Below are positions 4,726-5,294 of a stretch of 5,294 nt of DNA, piece by piece. Under the pieces are notes generated by a model, which saw only the letters and a list, made by a program, of their open reading frames with translations, made no database searches and had not been told where the DNA came from. A program made the position numbers and the translations under genes. The DNA lies in the NCBI GenBank assembly GCA_964501265.1, contig CAZCSK010000089.1, forward strand, positions 1-5,294. Reading direction: 5' to 3'. The DNA comes from CAZCSK01 sp964501265 (lineage in GTDB: Bacteria; Actinomycetota; CADDZG01; JAHWKV01). Position 1 is the first letter of the stretch. The number at the start of each line of letters is the position of its first letter.

Positions 4726-5294
4726 ATGGACCCAGTCGTTCACTTCGAGATTTTGACCGCTGACTATGAGGCGTTGGCCAAGTTCTACTCAGATCTTTTC
4801 GGATGGAAAGTCGAGACGCGCCACGAGATGAGTTACTCAATCATCGATACAGCCAGTGGCTCCGGAATCAACGGAGGCATCGGCAAAGCGCAAGACGAAC
4901 AGAGCGTGAAGTTCTATATCGAGGTCCCCGACCTCAAGGTCGCACTCGACAAGATCGGAAAGCTCGGCGGCAAGACTCTTGTTGAGCCGACAGAAATACC
5001 TGCAGTGGTTACGTTTGCGCAGTTTGCAGACCCAGATGGAAACATCTTGGGCCTGGTCCAGCGTGACGAGGAGGGTCCGGGGGTTTCACCCGGCAGCAAC
5101 CCTCCGGTAGCGTGGTTCGAGGTCCTCGGCAAGGACGCTGTCAAGCTGCAGAAGTTCTACTCCGAAGCCTTCGGCTGGAAGATCACAGCTACGGAGGTTG
5201 ATGGTGTCAACTATGGAGAAGTTGAGGCTGAGCAAGGAATCCCCGGCGGTGTGAGCGCTGACCGCGATGGAAAATCGGCAATCACGTTGTATGC
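4726..5294 (+). CDS. Two-domain VOC (glyoxalase/bleomycin-resistance-like) protein, cut by right edge
   Basis: The frame is open from ATG 4726-4728 to the right edge (189 codons; a complete protein of this type is about 250-260 residues). A very strong ribosome site, AAAGGAGGA (4712-4720), lies five bases before the start. Residues 1-114 form one VOC domain: H6 in VVHFEILTADYEALAKFYSDLFGW on the first strand, then VKFYIEVPDL, then the DPDGNILGLVQ end. A Gly/Pro linker (115-126) leads to a second domain starting VAWFEVLGKDAVKLQKFYSEAFGW. VOC proteins bind a metal or small substrate between paired beta-alpha-beta-beta-beta modules; members include glyoxalases, dioxygenases and drug-binding proteins. 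The Glu that usually ligates metal in the GNxxEL end of domain 1 is Gly here, and W130 replaces the first-strand His in domain 2, so classical metal catalysis is doubtful. It is cytosolic (no signal). Substrate is unknown. Confidence 0.93.
   Translation, partial: MDPVVHFEILTADYEALAKFYSDLFGWKVETRHEMSYSIIDTASGSGINGGIGKAQDEQSVKFYIEVPDLKVALDKIGKLGGKTLVEPTEIPAVVTFAQFADPDGNILGLVQRDEEGPGVSPGSNPPVAWFEVLGKDAVKLQKFYSEAFGWKITATEVDGVNYGEVEAEQGIPGGVSADRDGKSAITLY

Noticed and set aside
4914..5144. Minus-strand open frame inside the VOC gene
   Set aside because: It is antisense to a strong VOC coding frame with a near-perfect ribosome site and shows no family features.

Overview
The window looks like a chromosomal segment of a moderately high-GC bacterium, probably an uncultured actinobacterium. 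The case rests on a ClpC-type N-domain very close to actinobacterial/Gram-positive ClpC, a DEAD-box helicase and a two-domain VOC protein of types common in actinobacteria, and a tRNA without an encoded CCA end. The phylum call is an inference. There are five protein genes, one tRNA and little non-coding DNA. I see no insertion sequence, CRISPR array or phage gene.

Left block (1-2536), minus strand. A near-consensus promoter (2455-2484) drives a gene for an unusual fusion: an excisionase-type helix-turn-helix, then a complete double-repeat ClpC N-domain, then a Lys/Pro-rich tail, with no AAA+ ATPase. Fifty-two bases downstream, and probably in the same operon, starts the N-terminal half of a presequence-protease-type (M16C) zinc metallopeptidase that runs off the left edge. 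The pair suggests a proteostasis operon.

Centre (2537-3281). A tRNA-Lys(UUU) gene with its own promoter lies on the minus strand, divergent from a plus-strand gene for a thioredoxin/TlpA-like lipoprotein. This is the main find. Its reading frame is interrupted by one TGA at 2976-2978, exactly where the first Cys of the WAPW-CGPC redox motif belongs, and the thioredoxin fold continues in the same frame to a TAG at 3279-3281. I read it as a selenoprotein with a U-G-P-C active site. A stem-loop just downstream (2983-3015) has the position, apical G and upper stem expected of a bacterial SECIS element. A plain ORF caller splits this gene into two fragments and loses the active site.

Right block (3313-5294). 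A full-length DEAD-box RNA helicase (minus) converges on the selenoprotein gene and is divergent from a two-domain VOC/glyoxalase-like protein (plus) cut by the right edge. Their 213-bp shared intergenic region contains a perfect 18-bp palindrome (4643-4660) beside -10-like sequences on both strands, so it may be a shared operator.
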